From Reyranella sp. CPCC 100927 (lineage in GTDB: Bacteria > Pseudomonadota > Alphaproteobacteria > Reyranellales > Reyranellaceae): a stretch of DNA of 64,000 nt. The notes beneath the pieces were generated by a model, which made no database searches, had not been told where the DNA came from, and was given only the letters and a program-made list of their open reading frames with translations. Numbering within the stretch: position 1 is the stretch's first letter; each line of letters opens with the position of its first letter. Of the stretch, positions 1 through 7,723 are shown piece by piece. The stretch is taken from positions 434,001 through 498,000 of the forward strand of contig NZ_VOHA01000004.1 of assembly GCF_007859315.1 (NCBI RefSeq), given 5' to 3'. Position numbers and translations under genes: made by a program.

Positions 1-242
1 GCCGCGATTGCGTGCTGGAAACGGCGATCAGCGGCGATCTGGCCCTGGTGCGTGCCGACCTGGCGGATCGCTACGGAAACCTGGTCTTCCGCCACGCACA
101 GATGAACTTCGGGCCGGCGATGGCCACGGCGGCGACCCTGACCGTGGCGGAGGTCCGCGAGTCGCGCGAAGAGCCGATCCCGCCGGAGCAGGTGCAGGTA
201 CCCGGTGTCTTTGTCGACCGTGTCGTGGCGGTGGGAGCGTGA
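1..242 (+). CDS. 3-oxoacid CoA-transferase subunit A, C-terminal part
   Basis: The 5-prime end lies outside the window; about 79 codons remain, ending in TGA at 240-242. The remaining protein carries the family stretch ADRYGNLVFRHAQMNFGPAMATAA, here seen as DRYGNLVFR followed by NFGPAMATAA, which is typical of the alpha subunit of 3-oxoacid (succinyl-CoA or beta-ketoadipate type) CoA-transferases. The subunit B gene starts two bases after the stop, so the two are translationally coupled. The pair moves CoA between an acyl-CoA and a 3-oxoacid in the cytosol. The exact substrate (succinyl, acetyl or ketoadipyl) cannot be read from this fragment. Confidence 0.85.
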   Translation, partial: RDCVLETAISGDLALVRADLADRYGNLVFRHAQMNFGPAMATAATLTVAEVRESREEPIPPEQVQVPGVFVDRVVAVGA

Positions 243-244
243 CC

Positions 245-922
245 ATGAAAGCGCTCAACCGCAATCAAATGGCGTGGCGCGCGGCGCAGGACATCGCCGA
301 CGGTACGGTCGTCAATCTCGGCATCGGCATCCCGGTGTTGGCGTCCGATCACCTGCCGGCCGGCCGGGACGTCTTCTTCCAGTCCGAGAACGGAGTCATC
401 GGCGTCGGTCCGGCGGCTGCTGCTGATCACGTCGAGCCGGACCTGGTCGATGCCGGCAGCCGCAAGGTCACCTTGCGGCCCGGCGGCAGCATCATCGATT
501 CAGCGTGGTCGTTCGCCATGATCCGCGGCGGTCATATCGACGTGACCGTCCTGGGCGCATTCGAGGTGGCGGCCAACGGCGATCTCGCCAACTGGGATGC
601 GCGTATCCCCGACAAAGGCCCGCTGGTGGGCGGCGCCATGGACCTGGCAGTGGGAGCCAAGGCGACCTGGGTGATCATGGAGCACAACACCCGCGACGGC
701 CGTCCGCGCCTGCTGGAGGCCTGCAGCCTGCCGCTGACCGCTGTACGCTGCGTCAAGCGCATCTACACCGACATCGCCGTCGTCGATGTGACGGCGCAAG
801 GCTTCGTCGCGCGCGAGGTGCTGAAGGGCATGACTGCCGAGACCCTGCGGTCACGCACCGGTGCTGCCATCGCGATTGCTGCCGATTGCCGGCCACTGGT
901 GGCACCGGCGCTGAGTGCGTAG
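245..922 (+). CDS. 3-oxoacid CoA-transferase subunit B
   Basis: This 225-residue protein has the usual length of the beta subunit. It contains GIGIPVL near residue 26 and SENGVIGVG near 47, in which Glu48 is the position of the catalytic glutamate that forms the glutamyl-CoA thioester in this family. I chose the ATG at 245, two bases after the subunit A stop, rather than the longer upstream reading, because the family begins at this point. Together with subunit A it activates a 3-oxoacid with CoA. A hairpin follows the stop and separates it from the convergent binding-protein gene. Confidence 0.9.
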   Translation: MKALNRNQMAWRAAQDIADGTVVNLGIGIPVLASDHLPAGRDVFFQSENGVIGVGPAAAADHVEPDLVDAGSRKVTLRPGGSIIDSAWSFAMIRGGHIDVTVLGAFEVAANGDLANWDARIPDKGPLVGGAMDLAVGAKATWVIMEHNTRDGRPRLLEACSLPLTAVRCVKRIYTDIAVVDVTAQGFVAREVLKGMTAETLRSRTGAAIAIAADCRPLVAPALSA

Positions 923-943
923 CCTCTCCACCGGGTGGGGAGG
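923..943. terminator. Hairpin between convergent genes
   Basis: CCTCTCCACC is followed directly by GGGTGGGGAGG, giving a ten-pair stem with one G-T wobble and almost no loop. It sits between the stop of the CoA-transferase subunit B and the stop of the convergent binding-protein gene. There is no T-tract, so termination is inferred from position and stem strength only. Confidence 0.45.
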
Positions 944-946
944 ATC

Positions 947-1672
947 CTACGCCGGCGGTGCCACCGAGAGGCCGCGCACGTTGTGGCGTTCGATCAGGCT
1001 GGCCACGAAACCCGATGCCTTGGCCTCCTCGACGAAGCTGCGCAGGAAGGCCGCTGCGGCATCATTGCCACGCGCCGTGCCGATTGCCTGTTGAACGGCC
1101 GCGAACTGGCCGTCGAGGATGCGCGCGCCGGGAAGGTTCTGGACGTCCGACAGCAGCCGTGGCCGCAGGCCGGCGAGGGCTTCCAGCTTGTCCGCCACGA
1201 ACTGTTCGTAGGCGGAATCGAGGCTGGTCGAGCGCACCAGCGCGGCATTCTTGATGTTGCGGTCCAGCCATAGGCCATAGGCGCTGCGTGCCGTGACGGC
1301 GATACGCACGCCGGCGCGATCGACGTCGGCGATCGTCTTCAGCGGCGATCCGGCCGGCACGAGATACGTGGCTTCAATCTCGACATAGGCGGCCGTGAAG
1401 GCGATCGTCTCGGCACGCTGCGGCTCGGCGCCGATCAGCCCGATATCCCAGGCGCTGGTCCCCGCCGCATCCGCAAGCTCGCCCGGTGTCTTGTAGGGCA
1501 CGTACTTGACCGGCACACCCAGGCGCCTGGCGATCTCGCCCGCCATGTCGGGCGAGACGCCTTGCGGATCGCCCGAGGCACTCTTTCCTGTCACCAGCAG
1601 GAAATTGCTGAGGTTGATGCCGGCGCGCAGGACGCCCGTGGGTGCGAGTTGGGAAACGACGTCTGGAGACAT
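947..1672 (-). CDS. ABC transporter solute-binding protein, family 3
   Basis: This 241-residue protein shows the family 3 (polar amino acid type) periplasmic binding fold: LAPTGVLRAGINLSNF at the start, a DMAGEIARRLGVPVKYVPY segment, AWDIGLIGAEPQRAETIAFT and a C-terminal helix region. It starts at the mature fold with no visible signal peptide, and I see no better upstream start. It could be a cytosolic ligand sensor, or exported in another way. No transporter membrane genes are adjacent. It converges on the CoA-transferase pair. Ligand unknown. Confidence 0.75.
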   Translation of the reverse strand: MSPDVVSQLAPTGVLRAGINLSNFLLVTGKSASGDPQGVSPDMAGEIARRLGVPVKYVPYKTPGELADAAGTSAWDIGLIGAEPQRAETIAFTAAYVEIEATYLVPAGSPLKTIADVDRAGVRIAVTARSAYGLWLDRNIKNAALVRSTSLDSAYEQFVADKLEALAGLRPRLLSDVQNLPGARILDGQFAAVQQAIGTARGNDAAAAFLRSFVEEAKASGFVASLIERHNVRGLSVAPPA

Positions 1673-1768
1673 GAAACGCTGATCCTCGAGGGAAGAAGTG
1701 TCTCATCGTAGAGTGGACTGTCGGCGATGTGCAATCGTCGGCTCAGCGCAGGCGCCATGCGGCCGCCG

Positions 1769-2563
1769 TCACCGTTCGGCATCCAGTCGCGCACCGAGCG
1801 CCGCCGCGAAGCGATCGAGATCACTCAGCGGCAGATCGGCGATGGCATGGAACGTGAAGCCGGCGTGCGACCAGCGACGCAGTCCGAACCCATCGCGCAC
1901 CTCGCCTTGCGTCGTCAGGCTCCCTCTGTCCGGCCACAGGAAGAGGGCGATGACGTGCCGGTTACGCCGGTAGACCAGCACGGCGGTCTTGCGGCCGTCG
2001 ATCACGTCGACCCTGCCACCGACCAGCGGGAAGCCATCGGTGGTGAGGTCGTGAACCGGCGGTGCGTAGGCGACACGGCCGCCAAACCAGGGCTTCACTG
2101 TGTGGCGATCCGATGATGCGACTTCCACCAGCCGCTCGCCTGACGTGACGCGCAGATAGCCGTCGACGACCTCGCGGGTGGCATCGGACTCCCCCGGCAG
2201 CGGCAGATAGCGGCCCACGGCCCAGCCGGCAGTCAAGGCCACCACGACCGTGGCCGCCCACCGCAGAACGTCTCGCCGGGCCGGGGTGGGGCGCGGCGCC
2301 ATGGAGACCACCGTGGGCGCATCATCATGGGGGGCCAGGGTGTCCAGGATGGCAGTCCGAAGAGCGGCGGGCGCGCGCGGCGATGGTGCTTGCCGCAGGG
2401 CATCGCGCAACAGCCGCGCCTCATCCAGGCGCTGCTGGCAGTGCGGGCAACGGGGCAGGGCGCTCTCGATGGCAATCGACATGTCGGCCGACAACTCGCC
2501 ATCGGCATAGGCGTCGATCAGGCTTTCGCAGGTGGCGCAGTCCATCTCGGTCATCGTCGTCAT
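1769..2563 (-). CDS. Membrane anti-sigma factor for the adjacent ECF sigma
   Basis: The 264-residue protein overlaps the sigma gene stop by four bases (ATGA), so the two are made together. Residues 1-60 form a small zinc-finger anti-sigma domain, one helix spans about residues 100-120 (VLRWAATVVVALTAGWAVG), and the remaining 140 residues would be periplasmic. The usual H-x3-C-x2-C zinc motif is altered: Ala35 stands where His is expected before Cys39 and Cys42, while Cys9, Cys12 and His41 offer other ligands. Known members hold the sigma factor at the membrane until a stress signal releases it. The target genes are probably the divergent metallophosphoesterase operon. Confidence 0.85.
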   Translation of the reverse strand: MTTMTEMDCATCESLIDAYADGELSADMSIAIESALPRCPHCQQRLDEARLLRDALRQAPSPRAPAALRTAILDTLAPHDDAPTVVSMAPRPTPARRDVLRWAATVVVALTAGWAVGRYLPLPGESDATREVVDGYLRVTSGERLVEVASSDRHTVKPWFGGRVAYAPPVHDLTTDGFPLVGGRVDVIDGRKTAVLVYRRNRHVIALFLWPDRGSLTTQGEVRDGFGLRRWSHAGFTFHAIADLPLSDLDRFAAALGARLDAER

Positions 2564-3108
2564 CCACCATCCGACTGGCGGCGGATCTCCGCCGCCAGGG
2601 CCGCCCGCGCCCGCGCCAGGCGCGACATCACCGTGCCGATCGGCACATCGAGAATTGTTGCGATGCGCTTGTAGGAGAGGTCCTCGATCTCGCGCAGCAC
2701 CAGCACCTCCCGGGCCGCTTGCGGCAGGGCATCGAGCGCGGCCATCACCGAGCGGCGGGCGTCAGCTTCCAGTAAGGTCTTCTCCGGCGTGGCGGGGATG
2801 GCGGCCAGCGCCTCGGTGCCCGCCAGAACCACGTCGAGCGCCGCATCGGCATGGTCCAGGTCCGCCATGGGGGCGCCACGTGCCTGCCGGTGCGACATGA
2901 ACGTGTTGCGCACGATGCTCAGCAGCCACGGCCGCGCGTCGGGGCCGCGGAACGTCTCGAAGTAGCGCCATGCCCGCAGGAACGCCTCCTGCGTGACGTC
3001 CTGCGCCTCGCTGTCGTCGCGCGTCAACCGCCGCGCAAAGCCGTAGGCGGCATCGAGGTGCGGTAGCGCCAGGGCGGCAAAACGCTGTGCCCGGACCTTG
3101 TCAGTCAT
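2560..3108 (-). CDS. ECF (sigma-70 family) sigma factor
   Basis: The 182 residues fit an extracytoplasmic function sigma factor. Region 2 is seen as DVTQEAFLRAWRYFETFRG near residue 37 with WLLSIVRNTFMSHRQ after it, and region 4 as VLVLREIEDLSYKRIA and VPIGTVMSRLARARAAL near the end. It is followed in the same operon by its membrane anti-sigma factor. Its own promoter carries GGAATAA, 14 bases, CGGTCT, the same pattern as the divergent promoter at 3177-3203, so it likely activates both itself and the metallophosphoesterase-cupredoxin pair. Confidence 0.92.
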   Translation of the reverse strand: MTDKVRAQRFAALALPHLDAAYGFARRLTRDDSEAQDVTQEAFLRAWRYFETFRGPDARPWLLSIVRNTFMSHRQARGAPMADLDHADAALDVVLAGTEALAAIPATPEKTLLEADARRSVMAALDALPQAAREVLVLREIEDLSYKRIATILDVPIGTVMSRLARARAALAAEIRRQSDGG

Positions 3109-3134
3109 GCCGTCGTACGCGGAACATCGATCCT

Positions 3135-3161
3135 AGACCGGACCGTGCGCCTTTTTATTCC
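3135..3161 (-). promoter_or_regulatory. Likely ECF-dependent promoter of the sigma gene
   Basis: On the minus strand GGAATAA (3161-3155) is followed after exactly 14 bases by CGGTCT (3140-3135), 26 bases before the sigma start codon. GGAA-type minus-35 boxes are usual for ECF sigma factors. The same two boxes with the same spacing occur on the other strand at 3177-3203. I read this as the autoregulated promoter; assignment is by pattern, not by mapped transcripts. Confidence 0.65.
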
Positions 3162-3176
3162 ATCGCGGTGCCATCA

Positions 3177-3203
3177 GGAATAACCGGCTTCCGGTGACGG
3201 TAT
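3177..3203 (+). promoter_or_regulatory. Likely ECF-dependent promoter of the metallophosphoesterase-cupredoxin pair
   Basis: GGAATAA (3177-3183), a 14-base spacer and CGGTAT (3198-3203) match the divergent minus-strand promoter in both boxes and in spacing. It ends 43 bases before the ATG of the metallophosphoesterase. I noticed no third copy in this window, which suggests the two promoters respond to the same sigma factor encoded next door. Confidence 0.65.
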
Positions 3204-3246
3204 CCCCTGCGCGTCTCCCAACCCAGACCGGACGCCAGGAGGGTGC

Positions 3247-4131
3247 ATGACCACGGGTTACGACCGCCGCGAATTCCTCAGGCTCGGCGGCATCGCCGGC
3301 GTTGCCTTTGCCTCGGGTTTGTTCTCGACCGCCGGCGCGCGGGCACAGGCCGCCGATTTCCATTTCGTGCAGTTTTCCGACACGCATTGGGGTTATGCCG
3401 GTGCTGCCAATCCGGACGCCGCGCACACGCTGGAAAAGGCGGTCGCGACGGTCAACGGCCTGGCGTCACAACCTGACTTCATCGTCTTCACCGGCGATCT
3501 GACACATACGACGGATGATCCCAAGGAACGCCGGACGCGATTGGCGCGGTTCAAGGAGATCGTTTCGGCCCTGCGCGTCAAGGACGTCCGGTTCATGCCG
3601 GGCGAGCATGACGCGGCGCTCGATCGCGGCGAAGCCTACAAGGAATTCTTCGGCGCGCCGTATTACACGTTCGATCACAAGGGCGTGCATTTCATCGCAC
3701 TCGACAACGTCTCCGACCCGGCCGCCAAGGTCGGTGACGAACAATTGGCCTGGCTGGCCGCCGACCTCAAGCAGCGCAAGCCCGACGACCGCATTGTCGT
3801 GCTGACACACCGCCCGCTGTTCGATCTCTATCCGCAATGGGATTGGACAACGGCAGACGGCGCCAAGGTCATGGAATTGCTGATGCCGTATCGCAACGTG
3901 GTGGTGTTCTACGGCCACATCCATCAGGAACACCATCACACCACGGGCCACATCCAGCACCACGCGGCGCAGTCGCTGATCTTCCCGCTGCCACAGGCAG
4001 GATCGCAGCCCAAACGCGGCCCGCTGCCCTTCGATGCGGCCAATCCTTATCGCGGCCTGGGAACGCGCGACGTCGGCGTCAGCCCGGCCAGCGGCTACGG
4101 CATCAAAGAACTGCCGGTCGCCAAGGCCTGA
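3247..4131 (+). CDS. Tat-exported metallophosphoesterase
   Basis: The 294-residue protein begins with a twin-arginine signal (DRREFLRLGG, residues 6-15, then a hydrophobic run to ARAQA), so the folded enzyme is probably moved to the periplasm. The calcineurin-like metal site is visible: D45-x-H47 (SDTHWG), GDLTH near 83, GEHD near 121 in place of the usual GNHD, TH near 187 and GHIHQ near 226. The substrate may be a phosphodiester or phosphomonoester but is unknown. The stop overlaps the ATG of the cupredoxin gene, so both are one operon, probably driven by the neighbouring ECF sigma. Confidence 0.85.
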   Translation: MTTGYDRREFLRLGGIAGVAFASGLFSTAGARAQAADFHFVQFSDTHWGYAGAANPDAAHTLEKAVATVNGLASQPDFIVFTGDLTHTTDDPKERRTRLARFKEIVSALRVKDVRFMPGEHDAALDRGEAYKEFFGAPYYTFDHKGVHFIALDNVSDPAAKVGDEQLAWLAADLKQRKPDDRIVVLTHRPLFDLYPQWDWTTADGAKVMELLMPYRNVVVFYGHIHQEHHHTTGHIQHHAAQSLIFPLPQAGSQPKRGPLPFDAANPYRGLGTRDVGVSPASGYGIKELPVAKA

Positions 4132-4505
4132 TGATGATCGATCGTAGAACCACGCTGCGGTGGCTCATCGCGGCGCCGGCGGCGGCCGGTCTTGTCGTGG
4201 CCGCCGCCGGTTTGGCGGCCGAACCTGCCGCGCGCGAAATCCACATTTCGGCCAAGCGGTTCGAGTACACGCCATCAACCATCACCGTGAAACTGGGTGA
4301 GTCCGTCGTGCTGCTCCTGACCGCCGAGGATCGTATTCATGGCTTCAAGATGCCTGACTTCAACCTGCGTGCCGATATCGTGCCCGGTGTGACGACCACC
4401 GTGCGGCTGACGCCAGATCGTGCCGGCAAGTTCAGCTATTTCTGTGACGTCTTCTGTGGCGATGGCCATGAGGACATGGAAGGCACCATGATCGTCGTTG
4501 CGTAG
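4131..4505 (+). CDS. Small exported cupredoxin with a complete CuA-type site
   Basis: The 124-residue protein has a Tat-like or Sec signal (DRRTTLRWLIAAP to about residue 30) and one cupredoxin domain. The metal ligands of the binuclear CuA centre of cytochrome oxidase subunit II are all in register: His70 (EDRIHGFKMP), then Cys105-x3-Cys109-x3-His113-x2-Met116. There are no transmembrane helices beyond the signal, so this is a stand-alone periplasmic CuA protein rather than an oxidase subunit. Its ATG overlaps the stop of the metallophosphoesterase. It may transfer electrons or carry copper; a role in oxidase assembly is possible but not shown. A convergent TetR gene follows. Confidence 0.85.
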   Translation: MMIDRRTTLRWLIAAPAAAGLVVAAAGLAAEPAAREIHISAKRFEYTPSTITVKLGESVVLLLTAEDRIHGFKMPDFNLRADIVPGVTTTVRLTPDRAGKFSYFCDVFCGDGHEDMEGTMIVVA

Positions 4506-4517
4506 ATGCGCCGTCGT

Positions 4518-5072
4518 TCAAGCGCTGGTCGTCATGGCCATGAGTTCGGCGACCAGCGCTTGCTCGTTTGGCAGATCCAGGATGCCGGCGGCATACAGCG
4601 AGATGCCACCATAGAGGATCATGTATACTTTCATGACGGTTCGACGCCGTTCTGCCGATGTCTGGTCTGGGCGGCAGAAGACCCGCATTGCTTCTGTAAT
4701 GACGCCGTGCGTGGCGGCCTGCAGCGGCGGGTTGTGCTTCATCGTGCCGTGCCGCCGGCTCGACATCAGGCTGTAGATCGACGGGTTGGCCAGTGCGAAG
4801 CGTACATACTGGCGGGTGTAATCCGCCGCCGTCGTGGCTTTCCTCAGGAGCGCCGCCAGTCGCGTGAAGCCTTCCATGGCGACTGCGTCGAGCAGCGCCT
4901 CGCGGTCTTCGAAGTGATTGTAGATCGACCGGTGGGCGACACCCACGGCCCCCGCGACCTGGCGCAAACTGAGCGTCTCGTGTCCTGTGCCAGCGACCAG
5001 GTCATAGGCCGCATCGAGTGCCGCTGCCTTCAGGTTGCCGTGATGAAAAGTATCCCGCTGGGATTTCGTCAT
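4518..5072 (-). CDS. TetR family regulator
   Basis: The 184 residues carry a TetR-type helix-turn-helix at the N-terminus (ETLSLRQVAGAVGVAHRSIYNHFEDREALLDAV, residues about 33-65) and a helical ligand domain typical of the TetR_C_33-like group. It lies downstream of the methyltransferase gene on the same strand and could regulate it or itself. Effector unknown. The gene converges on the cupredoxin gene with only 12 bases between the stops. Confidence 0.9.
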   Translation of the reverse strand: MTKSQRDTFHHGNLKAAALDAAYDLVAGTGHETLSLRQVAGAVGVAHRSIYNHFEDREALLDAVAMEGFTRLAALLRKATTAADYTRQYVRFALANPSIYSLMSSRRHGTMKHNPPLQAATHGVITEAMRVFCRPDQTSAERRRTVMKVYMILYGGISLYAAGILDLPNEQALVAELMAMTTSA

Positions 5073-5130
5073 GCGCCTTCATACAAAGAAGGTGATCACG
5101 ATACCAGATCGGCGGTGGCCTCCAGATCAA

Positions 5131-5940
5131 TCAGGCGACGCGCGCCTTGATGGCCCATGCACGGGCCGCCAGATGAATGGAGCCGTCGTCGCGATGCGGC
5201 AGCATGTCATACAGCGCCTGTTTCAGTCGCTCGCGAGCGTCTGTGGAGAGTGTGGCGCAATATCCAGGTGCCGGTCCGGCGCCCAGCGTGAACGGGCGCC
5301 AGAGATCGTCGAAGTCCTCGAACACGGTCGCGATCTCGAGCGGCGCGCATGCGATGGACGCCAGGCCTGCGTTGGTGGCCAGCGCCGTCAGCCCGTCCGG
5401 CGTGCAGTAGGGGAAACGCTTGTTTTCGGCGAGATCTCCCGCTGCCGCATCGAGACTGGCCGCGGCCGCCCAGAAGGCACGCATGAACGCGACGCCGCCA
5501 CCGGGATAGTCCCACACGTAGAGCCCCACCGAACCACCAGGGCGCGTCACCCGTTTCATCTCGGCCAGCATCGTCTCCTTGTCATGCACGAAATTCAGAA
5601 CGAGTGCCGACACGGTGATATCCCGGCTCGCCGTCTCCAGGGGAAGGTCCTGTGCGTCGCCAACCTGGAAGAAGGCCCGCTCATGGGGCGTGGCCGCCCG
5701 AGCCCTCTCAAGGAAGCCCGCGGACGAATCCACGGCGATCAGGCTCCTGGGTTGGCACTGCGCCAGGATGGAAGCGGACAGCGCCCCGGTCCCACAACCG
5801 ACATCCAGCCAGTTCTGGTCATCCGGCGCCCCGAGCCAGTCCAGGAAGCGGGGCGCAATCGCGCGGCTCCAGCGCCCCATGTAGGAATCGTAACTGTCCC
5901 CGGCATTCCAGGCATCATGGCGCGTGACGGAATTCGTCAT
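5131..5940 (-). CDS. Class I SAM-dependent methyltransferase
   Basis: I chose the ATG at 5940 (MTNSVTRHDAWNAGDSYD), giving 269 residues; a longer open frame upstream would run into the crotonase gene and adds a low-complexity stretch. The SAM-binding motif I is NWLDVGCGTGALS near residue 40, followed by IAVDSSAGFLERAR (motif with the acidic ribose ligand) and PGGSVGLYVWDYPGG (post-motif III). This is the UbiE/Coq5-like Methyltransf_11 or 25 layout. Substrate unknown. It lies 17 bases after the crotonase stop, in the same transcription direction. Confidence 0.88.
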   Translation of the reverse strand: MTNSVTRHDAWNAGDSYDSYMGRWSRAIAPRFLDWLGAPDDQNWLDVGCGTGALSASILAQCQPRSLIAVDSSAGFLERARAATPHERAFFQVGDAQDLPLETASRDITVSALVLNFVHDKETMLAEMKRVTRPGGSVGLYVWDYPGGGVAFMRAFWAAAASLDAAAGDLAENKRFPYCTPDGLTALATNAGLASIACAPLEIATVFEDFDDLWRPFTLGAGPAPGYCATLSTDARERLKQALYDMLPHRDDGSIHLAARAWAIKARVA

Positions 5941-5957
5941 GGCGGATCTCCAAGGTG

Positions 5958-6707
5958 TCACCGGCGAGGCTGGGTGTCGCGCGGCTGCATGGCACGGCGC
6001 GCGACGCGTCCTTCGGCGTACGCCAGGGTGATGTCGGTGTCGATGGCGTCCCGGATGGCTTTGATGGCCGGCTCGCGGGCGCGCAGCTTGGTGGCGGCAT
6101 GGGCTTCGAGATCGATGGCGGTCAGCGCCTCGGCTGCCTGCTGCGCCGCCGCGCCCAGATCCGCGGCGGGGACCGTCCAATCGAAGAAGCCGGCTGATAC
6201 CGCCTCATCCGGGCCGAACATCTGGCCGGTCGCGACCGCGCGGCTGAAATAGGGCGGAGTCAGCCTCTGGCGTGCGACCTCGATGGCGAACCGGGGAACA
6301 GTAAGACCGATCGCAACCTCGTTCATCCCGATCTTGTAGCTGCCCTGGGCCGCGATCCGGATGTCCGATGACAGGATCAGGAAAGCGCCCATGGGAAACG
6401 CGTTGCCGTTGCAGGCGACGACGACAGGGCGTGGAAACGACAGGATCCTGAGCGCCAGTTCACTGCCCAGCTTCAGCATTTGGTGGATGTCGCCGGCGCT
6501 GCCGCGGGCAAACACGTTGAGATCAAAACCGCCGGAGAAGTGCCGGCCCCGTGCGCTGAGGATGACGATGGCACGATCGCTCTCCGCCTTGTCGAACGCG
6601 GCATGAAGCTCACTCAGCATGACGACCGACATCACGTTCGCCTTGCCGTCGTTCATGATGATTTCGCTGACCGGGCCAGCACGCAGATAGGTCAACGGCT
6701 TGGACAT
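5958..6707 (-). CDS. Crotonase family protein, probably an isomerase-like member
   Basis: The 249-residue protein has the crotonase fold: GRHFSGGFDLNVF (oxyanion hole region), FPRPVVVACNGNAFPMGAFLILSSD and YKIGMNEVAIGL. Of the two glutamates used by enoyl-CoA hydratase, the first position is Phe (MGAFLIL instead of GGCELAL) while the second Glu is kept (GMNEVAIG). Single-glutamate members are usually enoyl-CoA isomerases or have other chemistry, so I would not call it a hydratase. Its start overlaps the end of the LuxR regulator gene by 16 bases, which suggests coordinated expression. Confidence 0.85.
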   Translation of the reverse strand: MSKPLTYLRAGPVSEIIMNDGKANVMSVVMLSELHAAFDKAESDRAIVILSARGRHFSGGFDLNVFARGSAGDIHQMLKLGSELALRILSFPRPVVVACNGNAFPMGAFLILSSDIRIAAQGSYKIGMNEVAIGLTVPRFAIEVARQRLTPPYFSRAVATGQMFGPDEAVSAGFFDWTVPAADLGAAAQQAAEALTAIDLEAHAATKLRAREPAIKAIRDAIDTDITLAYAEGRVARRAMQPRDTQPRR

Positions 6708-7459
6708 TGGCGGGTTTCCTCGTGCACTGAAGTATGGACGTCGGTGAAGGTTTGCAGCACGAGGCGGACCAGGTTCGCCTGTCGGCGGGTACCGGTCTTG
6801 TCCAGTGCGCGTTTGAGGTACTGGCGGGCACTGGACACACAGATGCCGAGCGTCTCGGCAACTTGCGTGATGTCCGCGCCGCGCGACAGCATTGCGGTAA
6901 CGGACGCTTCGCGCGGTGTCAGGCCGTAGGTCGCACCGAGGCCATGCGTATCGATACGGACGGGGGCCGCCGGATCGACGACAAACAATGCGGCGCAGCG
7001 TAGTTCACACGAAGCGGTATCGGCCATGCCATCGAGACGCACGATGGTGACGACCAGCGGTGCGAGTCCTGAAGGGCGTTCCAGGTACAGACGGGTGGGT
7101 AGCGCGGTGGTGGACTGGACGGTTGGAGCCTGGGGCAACGCATCAGCGGCCAGCGATGTCACGGATGCCAGGATCGCGGCTCTCAAGACGCGTGTTTCGG
7201 CTGATGATCCGGCCTTTACACCGGTGTTGTCCGTAGCGAGGCCATCTTCGCACGCCAGAATTCGCGCGGCGTGACTGTTCACGAAAACGGGACGTCCGTC
7301 AGCATCCACCACGATGACACCGACATTGAGGCGCTCGAGCACGGCGCCATGAGCCTTCCCGACGGCATGGCTGCCGGCGACGCCCGCGGTGTTCGGCATC
7401 GGGACAGGGAAGAGAGGGGCGGTGCCCGTGCCATTCAGAACAGCAAGCAGGCCTGTCAT
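6692..7459 (-). CDS. LuxR-type transcriptional regulator with PAS-like N-terminus
   Basis: I chose the ATG at 7459, which has GAGG six bases upstream; a GTG directly before it is possible. The 255 residues contain a PAS-like segment (ERLNVGVIVVDADGRPVFVNSHAARIL, around residues 43-70) and a C-terminal LuxR helix-turn-helix (LTPREASVTAMLSRGADITQVAETLGI, around 185-212). No receiver domain is present, so it probably senses a small molecule or redox state through the PAS part. It overlaps the crotonase gene and likely regulates the crotonase-methyltransferase unit. Confidence 0.88.
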   Translation of the reverse strand: MTGLLAVLNGTGTAPLFPVPMPNTAGVAGSHAVGKAHGAVLERLNVGVIVVDADGRPVFVNSHAARILACEDGLATDNTGVKAGSSAETRVLRAAILASVTSLAADALPQAPTVQSTTALPTRLYLERPSGLAPLVVTIVRLDGMADTASCELRCAALFVVDPAAPVRIDTHGLGATYGLTPREASVTAMLSRGADITQVAETLGICVSSARQYLKRALDKTGTRRQANLVRLVLQTFTDVHTSVHEETRQCPSR

Positions 7460-7491
7460 CACGTGCCTCGAATAAAGTTCATGATCAAAGC

Positions 7492-7502
7492 ATCCATTGG
7501 AT
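7492..7502. promoter_or_regulatory. Small palindrome upstream of the LuxR gene
   Basis: ATCCATTGGAT is a perfect palindrome around a central T, about 33 bases upstream of the LuxR start. Its size and place would suit a regulator half-site pair, but it is short and may be chance. The rest of the 264-base gap between the LuxR and DUF2161 genes shows nothing I can name. Confidence 0.25.
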
Positions 7503-7723
7503 ACTTAACGCATCACGGCGAACGGCACAAGTCGCGTCGCTGCTGTTCGAGGAGCGTCCGTGCCGGCGCGACGGGAGCACCGGCTTGCTGGTGGAGCCTA
7601 GTGAAGCGGGCACCACAAGTCATAGGCGAGCGACGGGATTTCTATAGGCGCTCGAAAGAACGTCCAACGACAGGAAAATCGCGTCGGATCAAGTCGTTAC
7701 AATACGGAAATACGGGAGCCGGA

